A program made the translations under genes and the position numbers. A stretch of 64,000 nucleotides of DNA, from positions 126,831-190,830 of the forward strand of contig PDUO01000024.1 in the NCBI GenBank assembly GCA_003008705.1, given 5' to 3'. The notes beneath the pieces are model-generated. The model did not search any database. It saw only the letters and a program-made list of their open reading frames with translations, and was not told the DNA's origin. Below, one piece after another: positions 1 to 12,000 of this stretch. This DNA comes from Pezicula radicicola (taxonomy: Eukaryota; Ascomycota; Leotiomycetes; Helotiales; Dermateaceae). Each line of letters opens with the position of its first letter. The stretch's first letter is position 1.

Positions 1-1500
1 GGGACCGAATGAGGCCCTTGCTGGAAACCGTTATTTTGGTTAGGATACCCGTCAGGATAGCCATTTCCTTGTCGCTCTGCACCTATACCGGCTCCGGGAG
101 GTGCGTACTGAGGGTTGCCTCCAAACCCAATACCATACGCCTCGGCAAGATCTCTACCTGGCGCAATTCGGTCTACAGAGCTATTTTCACTACTGGGATC
201 AGTAGAATAACCTGGCGCTTCTCCTGAGCTCCCACCACTGCCAGAGGCAGTAGTCACAGTCTCATATGAATGCTGATTGCCATTCGGCGGGTAGACTCCT
301 CCATTGTTGAATTGGGGCTCAGGCGCCGTCCGAGGGTAACGAGCGCGATTAGGGTAGTATCCATTGCTAGGTCCAGCGCCTTCGGGAGCTCCGTTATTAT
401 AATAGCTCTCAGGTCTGGTCATGCCATTACCCCTGCCGTCTTGCATGTATGTGCTCTCGGCTCTGTATGACGAGGCTCGTCCATGACCACCACCATTCTG
501 GCCATATCTGGGTCTTTCGTCTGTTGTAATTTGGGTGCCTGCAGAGACCCTTTGTTAGCGCTGTTGTAAGATAAGACAATGGTCTTCAGAGCTGGAACTG
601 CCAAGGAAAAGTGGCTGGGATCCGGGACCATCTAGCGATGCGGAACAATCGTGCATTTCCTGATTTTGATGACCAACGAAACGCGCGGCGCATGCAGATG
701 CAGCATTTTACGAGAGCTTCTTGATTTGCCCATGTTTTCTTGCAATTGTGCGATAGCGATAGGAAGAGCCGGCCCGTTCCAGCTCAACAAAATCATGATC
801 GAGGAGGCTCCCTTGAAATAAAAAACTCTGAAAATATAAAAATGTGTAGATACATACCTCCATAATAACTGCTTCGTCGGTTGAATTGAGAATTATCAGA
901 CACTGCGGAATCTGTGATAAACATGTCAGTACGACAAGACGACAAAATCTCCCTGCGGAGCTCTACACGGGAGTCTAACCAGCACGCAAGTATGTTTTCC
1001 GCGAGTAGTTGCCATCTATGGCAGCTTCGAATCCACGGATTGTATCGAGAGGTCGCTCCCATCTGCTTCGTGTAGGGTTTGACAGATCAGGGTCAGCTGC
1101 AGAGAGATGTCAGCGTTGCGCTTTCACCTGTGGCAAGGTTGAACAAACCGATGGGATTTCCAAAAGCATCTCGGTACTGAATGGCTCGAAGAGAGGCTAA
1201 TGATGAGGTTTGCAGAGCAACCGCCGCTATGTAGATTGTCAGTTTCGTGAATCAATGGCTTGTAAGCAATGGGAAGGACCGACATGGTTCAGCTTCATTC
1301 ATGGCCAGCGTAGGATCTGCTTTGGTCTGTAGTCTTCGAGATTCTTTTTCGTCGTGAGTTTCTGTGAGAACAACTTTATGCCCACTGCCTTGACTGCTTT
1401 TATGTGAATGGTTTGAATGGAAACTGAAGGAAGATTTTGCGCGAGCTCGACCGTGCTGTTGCGGGCCTGGTGCAGGCGGTAGTGGGTGATTTGAAGGCAT
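1..1500 (-). CDS. DUF2406 family protein, 3' end cut by window edge
   Basis: I read five exons on the minus strand: 1284-1500, 1149-1226, 980-1096, 858-911 and 538 to beyond position 1. The ATG at 1498-1500 begins MPSNHPLPPAPG. The first exons encode KVVLTETHDEKESRRLQTKA then DPTLAMNEAEP; exon 3 gives ADPDLSNPTRSRWERPLDTI followed by RGFEAAIDG. These blocks match the fungal DUF2406 family, whose yeast members are poorly characterised and whose biochemical role I cannot state. The C-terminal part is low complexity, rich in Gly, Asn, Tyr and Pro, with no stop before the edge, so the gene is incomplete here. The introns have branch sites such as ACTGAC and GCTAAC. The 319-nt intron before the last exon is long for this genome; an alternative acceptor at 520/521 is also in frame. 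The family call is firm, the exon 4 boundaries less so. Confidence 0.8.
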
Positions 1501-4500
1501 CTTTATGGCGTAGCTTGTCTCTCTTGTGGGTCTCAGTAGTACCTAGTCGCAAAGCTTGGGTCAAGATCTGCTTATCGCTCCTTTGAAACGAGACTGATAG
1601 TGGAGTCAAGAAACGAGGTTGGTATCGTGATGCGGATCAGTCGAAATCCTGGAGGTTGGGATTGTAGTGTCGGCCGTACGTCTTAAGAAAATTCGTTGCC
1701 GGTCGCTTCTGGAGGATAAGGATGATGATGATGAGGATGCAAAGTAAAGAAGGTTTGGGTCTGTAATGCTGGAATCTGATTGCGCGACGTGGTAATTTTA
1801 GTAGTCGTGCAGTGGTGCGACTCTCGCAAGCACATAAAAAATGTTGGGCTGCTTTGGGAACGAAGGATGATGACGATGCGAACCAGTTATTTCAGAACGA
1901 ACGTAGCTGACTGGAGAGTTGGGTCAACAGTTGAGATGAAAAGTGCTGGTGCAGGAAGGTAGGAATGAGACGAAAGACGAAGGAACTGGTTGAATTGGTG
2001 TTTTGGAGTAGAAGCAAAGTAAAGTACAGTACAGTAGAGCAATAGGTAAGGTAGACTGGAAAGAGGTGTAGTGTGGGATGTTAGTTCTTTTAGGTACACG
2101 AGAGAATACGGGTTGCAAGAGAATGCCGTCACCGAAGGACAATGTTAAAGCTGCTGAGTGGTCGATCATGATATTTCTACGGAATCTATTCGTAAAGTGT
2201 CTGCTCCCTTCCCTACCTACCCAACCTTCCCTACCACTTTGCTGGCTCAGGTGCTCAGCCTGCCTCGTCTTCTTCGGCCATGGTACTTTCCCCCCTCCGT
2301 AGGCAAACTCTCTATCTATAAGTGGTTGGCATAGCTTCTCTCAATGGACTGTTAATGGTGGGTTGCGATGATGCTACCGTACTGCGACGACAAATCTTTT
2401 TGGCGTCGCGGACTCTTGGCGTCTTTTCGGACCAGCCACGATGGCGAGGTGTGCACACACGCAAGCTAGACCTCCACACTTATTCTCTACCTACTGTACC
2501 GCGTACTATTTAAGAACTACAGGTGTTTCCTACGGTTTTGCAAGGTTAAAGAATAACAATAACAATAATACGGTAAGGAGCAAGAGCCTCTCTTTCTGTG
2601 CCCTTCTGGTGTTCCCGGTTCCATGAGCAAGGGAAACCCACGTCGTCCTAAAGCTTTTATCGTTTGTTCCCCTCTTCTTATCGCACCGTAGTACATCATA
2701 GCATGGCCGGAAGGGGATCCACAGCAGCATGGGGATCAACGCGAACAGATATCTATTTTTGGATATGCTATTCAGGAACACGGCTTTTGCAGAGATCCTT
2801 CAGTGCCTCTCAAGTCGTCCGATCAATTAATATTTGGCTTGTTCCCAACTCCTAAGTACTTGTAGCACAACGCATCATGTATTCCATCTGTCTTCCAAGT
2901 GCTCTTGCACATTCCTTGTTTTTTTGTATGGCGTACGGAGTACCATGCAATAATAATGAACGGGTCTGGCTGCATAACTAAACGTACGAAGTACCTGGAG
3001 CTTAGCACTACTCTGATACTCCGAAAACCTGCTTGTCTTCCCACCAAAAACATCAGATACACTTGGTGCATGCACTTCCAACTCGGGCGGCGGGACATTT
3101 TCATATCCATCGGATGGCTCGGATTAAGGAGACTTTACGATGGGATACATGCAGCCTCGTCCCTTTCAGAAACCATGTCTGCCAGTCTCTCGTAACTCGG
3201 ATCGGGACTAATAATGAAATATGACTGTCTGTACTGTGAAGTGCTTGCATATACTGGGTAAAATGTTGGATTATTACTTTCGTACTCTTGTTGAGCAACC
3301 TCAGCGGAATGCGCACCCAGCAAGGGCTTAGCGATCTCTGGTTTGACAGCTCCGAGCTTCAACCACCTTACTATTATTTTCTTTCTAGAAGGTACCCCCG
3401 ATGATAAAAGTATGTAGGGACAGGGGCATTAAATCAACATCGAGCACAATTCCCCGCATGGGTTTGGAAGACCGGAAGGAAGATTTCACCCGCGTTTCGT
3501 TTCATCAATGATCGAAGAGCCGAGGAGTGTTTGCAAGTTGTGAGGTACAAAAAAAGCCTCTGAAGTCTTTTGGCGATCGTGTCATTCTTTTTAACTATCT
3601 GAGATGGATGTAAGTTATGGAATCTCACATCCATTGATGGAGTGAAGCACTTTGCAGAAACTAGTGCAACTAGATTACGCATACTGGAACAACTCATTGT
3701 GAGAGACCTCCGATCATATCCGGCGACATATCTTAAAAGGTCTCTCTAAGGTTCGACTCTTCCATGTACACGAGAAGTTGCAAGGCAGACCGGCAAACTT
3801 GTTCAAGTCACCTGAACAAGTGTCATTTAATCAAGAGCATGCTTCTCAATATTAAGGGCTCCTGATACGTGTAAGGTGCTACGATTGATATTCAATGCAG
3901 GTCTGCGATGCGAACGCCGCTTCGACCTCACTTCTGTGCAAGATAAGTTAGGTTCGAAGTAGGGACTCAGACCAAGTGAATTACTCAGACCAAGTCAGTT
4001 AGCTACTCCTGTTAAAATTAAGTAACGCACTTAAACCAAGTGAATTCCTTGAATGTCACGACCCTGGCAGAATTCACGTCGGCTGCGTCGAGTATCAATC
4101 GTAGCAACGTACACGTATCAAGGGCCAGAGTAAGGGATATCGTTAAACTCTAACTTATGTGTAATTCAAGAGATCGGGGAAATTCAAATGCCTCAAGCTG
4201 AATAAATTCAGGAACAAAAGCAGGAAGATAAATGAAACACGTGCCTGGGGATCTCGACATATGTAAGGGCTAAAGAGGTTGATGCTGAGTTTTGATGTGC
4301 GCACATGTACTTCCCAGAGACGCTTCCTCAGTCCTACCAAATTCGACATGTGCCTGAACACAAAATGCCAAATAGACATTGCACTATCAAATGCTTGCTG
4401 GGAAAACCCGAGGCCAAGGGAGATGCAGGTACCTATCATCTCCGTTCTTGCCGTAAACCACTTTTCAATCGTCACGTCCAGTCTGCCCTTTGATTGGTAT

Positions 4501-4620
4501 TTTGCTTTATTCGAATGCTATCAGCAATTGTACGCACTAACCAGTGCTCCGTCGCAGTGACCGAATTTGGCATATCATCAACCATCTACCATCCCAAGCA
4601 AACAACTCCAAACCAGCCCC
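1501..4620. other. intergenic, promoter side of the DUF2406 gene and 3' side of eL33
   Basis: No convincing gene was found on either strand. The short open frames lack recognisable protein sequence and have no plausible splice partners. The first kilobase probably carries the leader and promoter of the minus-strand DUF2406 gene. The only structured object is a short inverted-repeat element at 3856-4126. Confidence 0.5.
3856..4126. mobile_element. MITE copy A: short non-coding element with terminal inverted repeats
   Basis: The left end (3856-3893) contains TGATACGTGTA and CTACGATTGATA. The right end (4090-4126) read on the opposite strand contains TTGATACGTGTA and GCTACGATTGATA, so arms of about 38 bp pair with few mismatches. 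The roughly 195-bp interior has no open frame and holds degenerate copies of a CAAGTGAGTTACTC-like unit. A related element with the same arms lies at 5898-6136. No transposase is present, so it would be mobilised in trans if at all. Exact ends and target duplication are uncertain. Confidence 0.75.
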
Positions 4621-5357
4621 TTATATGGAAGATGGGTACAGCATGACTCTAACCGATGCGCCGAATGACTTAGGAGGAAGGTTGCGTCTGAACTGTGCTC
4701 GTACAACACCGGAGTTACCTAACAGCTGTCAGTTTCTGCATCCAGATCCGGTGTTTCTGAAAGACATACCGTGTGGCCGGGTGACCTTTCCCCAGATAAC
4801 CCTAATCTTTGATCCTCTAACCTCTCTCTGAGCACGGTAAACGAAAGCGACCTTCTTTCCAAGGTAGAAGCTGAGATCCTGTCAGCACCTTCCAATTTTC
4901 TGACCTGCAATTCAACCTACTTGGCTGCGTTGGTATCATCAACACCCTCAATCTTGATCAAACTCGTTCCTGGGTTGGTGTTGCGCTTGCCACGTTGGTA
5001 GCTCAGGTGGCGACCCCTACGAACCGGCAAGTCAGTACTTTGCTCACTCCGTCTCCAGTTGAGTCTTCGGTCTCCATCTCCTCTCTCCCTAATCCCCAAA
5101 TTCTTCCAATTGCTGCATAGTTGCAATCCATTCTCGCGGTCTTGAATTGGTGGTTACTCACTTAACATAGACTGTAAAAGAAGTTAGCGATTGCAATAAC
5201 ACATTCAAAAGACCGCTTTTCAAAACCAGGGACAATGGTCCTCTAGACTGAATCTCTGCAATCCTCTCCCTGTGAAGACTGTCCCTGCCCCTCCAAATTG
5301 GTGTCACAATATCCTCCATAGGATTTACTTACGTCTGTGTCCTGCGTCTGAAGGCAT
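4621..5357 (-). CDS. RPL33: 60S ribosomal protein eL33 (L35Ae)
   Basis: A five-exon minus-strand gene: 5333-5357, 5162-5171, 4921-5016, 4770-4870 and 4621-4718. Joined, they give a complete 109-residue protein starting [20 protein letters not shown], continuing with the [20 protein letters not shown] block, and ending [13 protein letters not shown]. This is the normal eL33 length and a collinear match to the family, a component of the large ribosomal subunit in the cytoplasm. Exon 2 is only 10 nt, with both its edges inside codons, so the gene is easily missed. Intron donors are GTAAGT, GTGAGT, GTAGGT and GTATGT; all acceptors end in AG. Introns 1 and 2 (161 and 145 nt) are longer than typical here. 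MITE copies flank the gene on both sides, about 0.5 kb from either end. Confidence 0.95.
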
Positions 5358-7047
5358 CTTGACTGAGATCTCGAAATATGAGGTATTCGAGAGAGATCAA
5401 CGACTGGTCCTATTGCAGAAGACCTCGTTGATTGCTGGTTGTCGTCGTGGAGTTGTCGTGTTGCTGCTGGTCGCGAATTGTATTTCCAGTATCAATCAAA
5501 ATTGAAATCGTGGGCGCTAAGCGGAAGCGAGGCGAGTGCGCAACTGTTTGCCTAAGGTATCGAGTGTGTATTTTGATCATGTGACTGGTATTTACTTATA
5601 ATCACGTTATTAGTTTCCCAATGGAGCAAACCTGGAAAGGCAAACAGAAAAGGAAAAAGGCAGAATTTCTCCCTTGTTACCATGGACCCGCGGAGGTAAC
5701 TGAGTTGTATCCGCGGATTGCTGGTAAAGATACCTACCTACAGATGTTATCGCCATTTTGCTATTGAAGATCTTGCTTTACGTACGTACCTAGGTACCTA
5801 CTCGTACTTACCTACTTTAAGTGCCGCCGAGAGTGTCCAGTTTTCAACATGTAGAGATTCTAAAGAACGACTTCGGTGACTTGGCTAGTAACATCGCGAG
5901 GGGTCCTGATACGTGTACAATGCCAAAATTGATATTTGAACAATGCCACGTGAATTCTGCCAGTAGTTTTTCAATTTGGGTAGCTCACTTGATTTAACTC
6001 ACTTGACTTGGATAACTCACTTCGTTGCTACTATAGGTAACTTACTTGAATTAGATACCTAACAGGGCGATGAGCACGAAGCGTTACTACATGTGTCAAA
6101 TATCAACCGTAGCATTGTACATATATCAAGACCCTCGGCAGGTTATGCATGTCACCGGAAGACTCGAGTCGTTCTGACAAGTTAAATCCGAAGTCCACCA
6201 AATCCCGCCCAAAAAGCTCAAACTCAGTCCCAAAACGTGCTGCTCCTTTTGGCTGACCGGTGCTTACCACCACGTCTCACCTTTCTACGAGATACTACAT
6301 ACTTCTTGACTCCTCACTGGCTTGGTTTGTACTTGGCCTTGGTGTTTGGTACCGTACCTGTCGTAACCCGTTGGGCTTCGACCTCTGTCAAGACTCAAAA
6401 GCCATGACATCGACGGCCTTTATCGAAGATTAGAAAGTTAGATAGGAAGTTAGATACCCTCCGTAGCGTAGTTAGATACCTAGAACGGCGGCAAAAAGAA
6501 AGCCCCGCACAGCACTGCGAGTCGGTCGCATGCTTGATGATGATTAGAGCGCCTCGACCTGGACATCGCTTTATAATCTGAGCCGGCTGTGAATCCACCC
6601 TTTTTTGCCTCAAAACCCCGATCTTAAAGCCAGAGCCAAAAGATTTTCAGGACTACTTTTTGGTTGGGGGGGGGGATTTTTGGGGTGGTAGACACAATTG
6701 TGACACTGAGAAAAACCTCAAACTGTGCCGATAATTAAGCCTAGGAGTCCTTCACGATCAGACTCTCCTTGAGACAATTGTTTTCCCTTCGCAGCCTCAT
6801 CTTTGAGCTTCTCGCAAGGCTTTTGGGCCGTGCTTTGGCTGCTTGATAAGTCTTCGGAAACGGGGCGCCCTCGCTTGGATCGTCAAGCTTAAGAGGAAGC
6901 GGCATTCGGAGAGGGGCAGCATAAAGTTCAACAAAAGCTGTCCGCCGCACACTCAACTACTGCCTTACACAACAACATCACTCAATCTGCCATCCCCTTT
7001 CCCTTTCGCAAACGATAAGCATTCTATACCTTCCACACATCTTCACA
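5358..7047. promoter_or_regulatory. divergent intergenic region between eL33 and G6PD
   Basis: This 1.7-kb region must hold the promoters of eL33 (leftward) and the G6PD gene (rightward). No coding sequence was recognised. It contains MITE copy B at 5898-6136 and a run of ten G at 6667-6676. The G6PD leader just before its ATG is C/T/A-rich and lacks G, which is common for fungal leaders. Confidence 0.5.
5898..6136. mobile_element. MITE copy B, same family as 3856-4126
   Basis: The left arm begins GAGGGGTCCTGATACGTGTA and continues to TTGATATTTGA. The right arm (about 6095-6136), read on the opposite strand, begins GAGGGTCTTGATATATGTA and ends TTGATATTTGAC. The two arms are inverted copies about 40 bp long and match those of copy A. 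The interior (about 5980-6060) carries diverged units of the form CTCACTTGACTTGGATAACT, the same unit that makes the 18-bp satellite at 54106-54350. It has no coding capacity. It sits in the shared promoter region of eL33 and G6PD and could influence either. Confidence 0.78.
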
Positions 7048-9060
7048 ATGGCCGATACTGTGATTAAGCCAGAGGAGCCGCTCAATGCAGGGTGAGTCCT
7101 CCGATCTTCTTCTATACGTCACCGAACCGCCATGTCCTCAGGACCTGCGCGGCGAAGCCTTCTGCACCCGGGACATATGCGTCCAGTCTGACAAGCTGTC
7201 CGTCTTTGTTTCTCGAGCCCGCAGCTATTTTTCCAGTTCACTGGGAGCTCCAATCCTTCTCATATATCGAACAAGACTAATCTACTGTTCTGCCCCACTA
7301 GAACGATCGAGCTGAAGAACAACACTGTGATCATCGTCCTGGGTGCCTCTGGTGATCTGGCGAAGAAGAAGACTGTGAGGCACCTTCGAAAGAAGCAAAA
7401 TTCTGAGCTGTGCTAATTGTGAATAGTTCCCAGCGCTTTTCGGCCTTGTAAGTCAATTCCGCCGGAACCGAGTCCACTTGGCTAACTAATTGCCTCGACA
7501 GTACCGCAACCAGTTTCTACCAAAGGACATCAAGATTGTCGGATATGCTCGGACCAAGATGGACCATGAGGAATACCTCAAGCGGGTCAGGTCTTACATA
7601 AAGACACCGACCAAGGATATGGAACAGCAGCTGGCAGAATTCTGCGCTATCTGCACGTATGTGTCAGGACAATACGATAAAGACGAGTCATTCATCGGTC
7701 TAGAAAACCACCTCCAAGCGATTGAGAAGGGCCGCAAAGAGGCCAACCGTATCTTCTATATGGCTCTACCCCCCAGTGTCTTCACTACAGTTTCCCAACA
7801 CTTGAAGCGAAACTGTTATCCAAAGAACGGCATTACGAGAATCATTGTTAGTTTACAAGAAGCCATGTATTTCAAATACTAATTCTGTTTGCGATAGGTC
7901 GAGAAGCCCTTTGGAAAGGATCTTGCCAGTTCCCGCGAGTTGCAGAAAGCGTTGGAGCCAGATTGGAAGGAAGAGGAGATCTTCCGTATTGATCATTACC
8001 TCGGAAAGGAAATGGTCAAGAACATTTTGATCCTCAGATTTGGTAACGAATTTTTTGGAGCCACATGGAACCGTAACCACATCGACAATGTTCAGATTAC
8101 ATTCAAAGAGCCATTTGGAACAGAAGGCCGTGGTGGCTACTTCGATGAGTTCGGTATCATCCGAGATGTCATGCAAAACCATCTTTTGCAAGTTCTGACC
8201 CTTTTGGCAATGGAGCGCCCCATCTCTTTCTCAGCAGAAGACGTACGAGACGAAAAGGTTAGAGTTCTCAGAGGTATCCCAGCAATTGAGCCAAAGAATG
8301 TCATTATTGGACAGTATGGAAAGTCGTTGGATGGACAGAAACCATCTTACAAGGAGGACGACACCGTGCCCAAGGATTCGAGATGCCCAACTTTCTGTGC
8401 AATGACCGTGTTTATCAAGAACGAGCGATGGGATGGCGTACCATTCATCTTGAAGGCAGGAAAGGCTCTCAACGAGCAGAAGACGGAAATTCGAATCCAA
8501 TTTAAGGATGTCACATCCGGTATCTTCAAAGACATTCCCCGTAACGAACTTGTTATGCGTATTCAACCCAACGAGAGTGTGTACATCAAGATGAACTCCA
8601 AGCTGCCTGGTTTGAGCATGCAGACTGTTGTCACTGAACTTGATCTGACCTACCGACGACGATTCTCCGACTTGAAGATCCCTGAGGCATATGAATCATT
8701 GATTCTAGATGCTATCAAGGGCGACCACTCCAACTTCGTTCGAGATGATGAATTGGACGCTAGTTGGAGAGTCTTCTCTCCACTCCTCCACTACCTCGAT
8801 GATAACAAGGAGATTATCCCTATGGAGTACCCATACGGTAAGAAAATCCGATTTCTCTTTCTACCAGTGAATTGATGCTAACGCTGATTCAGGTTCCCGA
8901 GGTCCTGCCGTTCTTGATGACTTCACCTCTTCTTACGGCTACAAGTTCAGGTAAGATACCAGCTATCTTGATAAGAAAATAAAATCACTCCTAACCTTAT
9001 TACAGTGATGCAGCAGGATACCAATGGCCAACAACCCAGACTGCGCCCAACAAGTTGTAA
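7048..9060 (+). CDS. ZWF1: glucose-6-phosphate 1-dehydrogenase
   Basis: Seven exons: 7048-7091, 7302-7374, 7427-7447, 7502-7846, 7898-8837, 8893-8950 and 9006-9060, giving 511 residues, the usual fungal length. The enzyme oxidises glucose 6-phosphate with NADP+ as the entry step of the pentose phosphate pathway in the cytosol. The dinucleotide-binding loop GASGDLA lies at residues 29-35 (VIIVLGASGDLAKKKT). The substrate-binding and catalytic motif RIDHYLGKE is at about 191-199, followed by the conserved RFGNEFFGATWNRNHIDNVQ. The protein ends with SDAAGYQWPTTQTAPNKL. The start MADTVIKPEEPLNAG is the first ATG that splices in frame. Intron 1 is 210 nt; the others are 51-55 nt with standard ends. 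Exon 3 is only 21 nt. It is called ZWF1 in yeast and gsdA in Aspergillus. Identification is secure. Confidence 0.97.
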
Positions 9061-12000
9061 GTATTTGCTTAGATCTCATAGAAAAGCCTGGGAGATTTAG
9101 ATAGACAAGAATCCATGTTAAGATGTCCTTTTTTTGGCGTTTAGCTGAAACCAGCTAGCTCGACTGGAGCAGCGTTGAATCCCTTACACAACGTCAACCG
9201 TTGACCGCAGCATGTGTTTTGGGTTGTCGGTTGGTTCCGCTAGTTCTATTTTTTTCGCCTTCATTGGGGGGGATTTCTGGTAATTTGAGATGGCGCCACG
9301 AAAGAGACTTATGACATTATGGAAGCTTTGATGATCTGAAGGATACAGTAGCATGGATGACGTACATAGCGATGCGAAAGTGAGAAAAGCATATTATAAA
9401 GTACAGCGAAGCGGTTTCATAGACGTGATCGCTTGCCCCTTGTATCTTTTGAAGAGAACTCGTTCTATTTCTATAAATTTTGTTTTAGAACACAGCTTAG
9501 AGGCTACTGTAGTAATAAGCAGTCAATTTTATCTTGTTTGCTTGCGCTATTTTCTGTAGAAACTCAGCCCAGCGTAAGGTACTGAGCGGCACACATATAC
9601 AAAACCTAAATTATTTACTTATGGCGAGAGTGTTCTAAGACAACAGATAGTTGTCTCACCTGAAATAAGCCTCATTTATCATTCTGCATTCATAGTGCCA
9701 TTAGCGTTTGTATAAAGACAACTATTTTTCTGTACCGCTGAGACTAGATATTCGCCAGTGTTCTCCCACTTACAGCAGCTGCGTCGCCTGAAAAGACAAC
9801 CTCCTAGAAAGGTAAAGGGATATTTAGCATCTTCTTGTTGGAACTAAGTATACTAGATACTAGCACTCTGCGGTTCCTAAGGTAAAGGAACTGAGGTCGT
9901 ATTTGTTGGGCTTGTTTTGGGATTTTAGAAGGTTTCGGTTTTGTAAGCTGTATGTGAAGGAGTTATGGCGTTCTTATGTTCTTGTCTTGAACCACTTTGG
10001 GGGTCTGTCAAGTCTTCGAATACAAGAGATAGCTTTTATGAAGGCGGTTATCAACTGATTGGGTATTTTGACAATATGAGCGCGAGTTAAGAAATATAGA
10101 CAGAAGACGGGCAAAGGAGCTTCCTAGATTCAGAGCAACGCTGCGAAGTATTACAAGTAACGCACCTCATCTGTCTAAATTTTAGAGGGTTCTGCAATAG
10201 CCGTTTGCTTTCATTGTTTCTTGGAGTATCTTTGCTTAACTAGGGAGTAAGCTAGCAGCATTAGCTAAAATTAGATCAGTGCCATTCCACAGTAATACTC
10301 TGAGGGTTTACTGGCCTAATATTAGAGCAACCTGAGAGCCCTATAAGACTCCTTCAATTGGAAAAGCACCATCTACCATCATCTCGTGCAGGGACCTTGA
10401 GGCAAGCAATCAGAGAAAACGGGAATAGCGAATAATGACATCTAACACATCGAAAGGGCAATAGCCAGAGATTTACAACAGCTGCAGGGACTACGTCAGC
10501 CCCACTCGAAGACGTACTCGGTCCAGGCTCTGGGAGTGATGTTTCTGCTTTCTTTGCATCCAGTTCGGAGCAAAACATATTAGATGCGCTTCACTGTAGC
10601 AATTTGGTGGGAATTAGCTGACCCGCCTTCCTTCAGTGCCCATAGAAATATGCCAGAGTATGTACCAAGCAAGCGTGGAGCATCTAAGCCCGGTAAGCCA
10701 ACTACGATACGTTGAAAGAAGGACATCTAGGATTCGCAGCATTTTTGGAACTGTATTGGGCAACTGAAAGTTTGATAAGGCACATGGTAGCGTTGTGGAT
10801 TATGTTGAACTCTGGTATTGGTGAGGTTTCGGTTTCTTGACGAATTGAGGTGTAGTTATTAGTCTGAAAGCTGTGAGATTATTTTTCTAAAACTTTGTAG
10901 ACGTAGGTCAATTTAAAAAAAAAGTTCTTCTGTAAAAGTGAAGCAAAACTGTGTTAGTTGAGGCGAAAGGTGAGTAGGTATGGTTCCTAAGGTGATGGGC
11001 CTGTTATAGCTACTAGAAGAAGACAGTGGCAATATTGATTCTAAATAGACTTAATAGAGGACACCAAGGGTAATAATAGTAGAAGAAGAGACTGAGTTTT
11101 AGGAAATTGGTCTTGGTAAATTGGCAAGAAGGCTACCAAACTCAGTTAGCGCGACGCCCTTAGCTATTCGCCCACCAAACCTCGTTAAATATCAAAATAA
11201 CTAACTTTTCTTCAACAAACAGAACAGGTGTACGCACTTAAGGGTCAGTGGTATCAAGTCAAATTCTGTTTAAGAGGAGGAGATAACTAATGGTTCGCCA
11301 ACCCCGCACACGGATACGAAAAAAAATCCTATATCAAAGGGGTTTCTTTAGAGGAGCTTCACCGGAAGCTCCGATGACAAAGTTTTGCTATTTTAATTGC
11401 TTTTGAATTCGCCTTTGTGTGGCTGCGTGGTGGGGCCTTTTGGGGTATTTTATTTTGGCTTTTTTCCTTCTCTAATTGTCAAGTGAGGAGTTTGCTGCCG
11501 TTATTGTTCAGATGCTAAGCGAGGTAGATATACTGCGAAGTGTAATAACCTACCTAAGCAGATATGTCATTTATTCGAAACGAGTCATAAGAGAAGACTC
11601 GTGATAGGTTGTTGCAGTTATCAAGTAGTAATTCATAAGTATACTGTCATATTGTCTCAGGTTTGTCAAGAACCCGGGATTGGCTAAGAGACATTTTTAT
11701 GTAAGTGTGCAAAGGTGAATAGGGAGACTTAACTCAAGCGAGAGTGCCTTATTGTGGTCTATAGAACTCCAAGTGCTAATTCTCCGTGTACAAATAAATC
11801 TTTGCAGGTATCAAACGTGTTCGCTAGCATTCGGGTCGCGTCCGCATCTAATCTACTCTCCTAGAGTGGTTGCTTTATTGCTATTTCAAGTATTATAAAT
11901 AATGAAAGTAGGAGATGAAACGGCTCGTTTATAGGTGCCAATTCAAAGGACGTCAAAGCTACTGTTATAAGTGACAGAAACATAGCAAACCCTTTTCATC

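Noticed and set aside
11640..11870. Possible solo LTR starting TGTCAAGAACCCGGG
   Set aside because: No second copy, no matching CA end and no target duplication could be found by eye.
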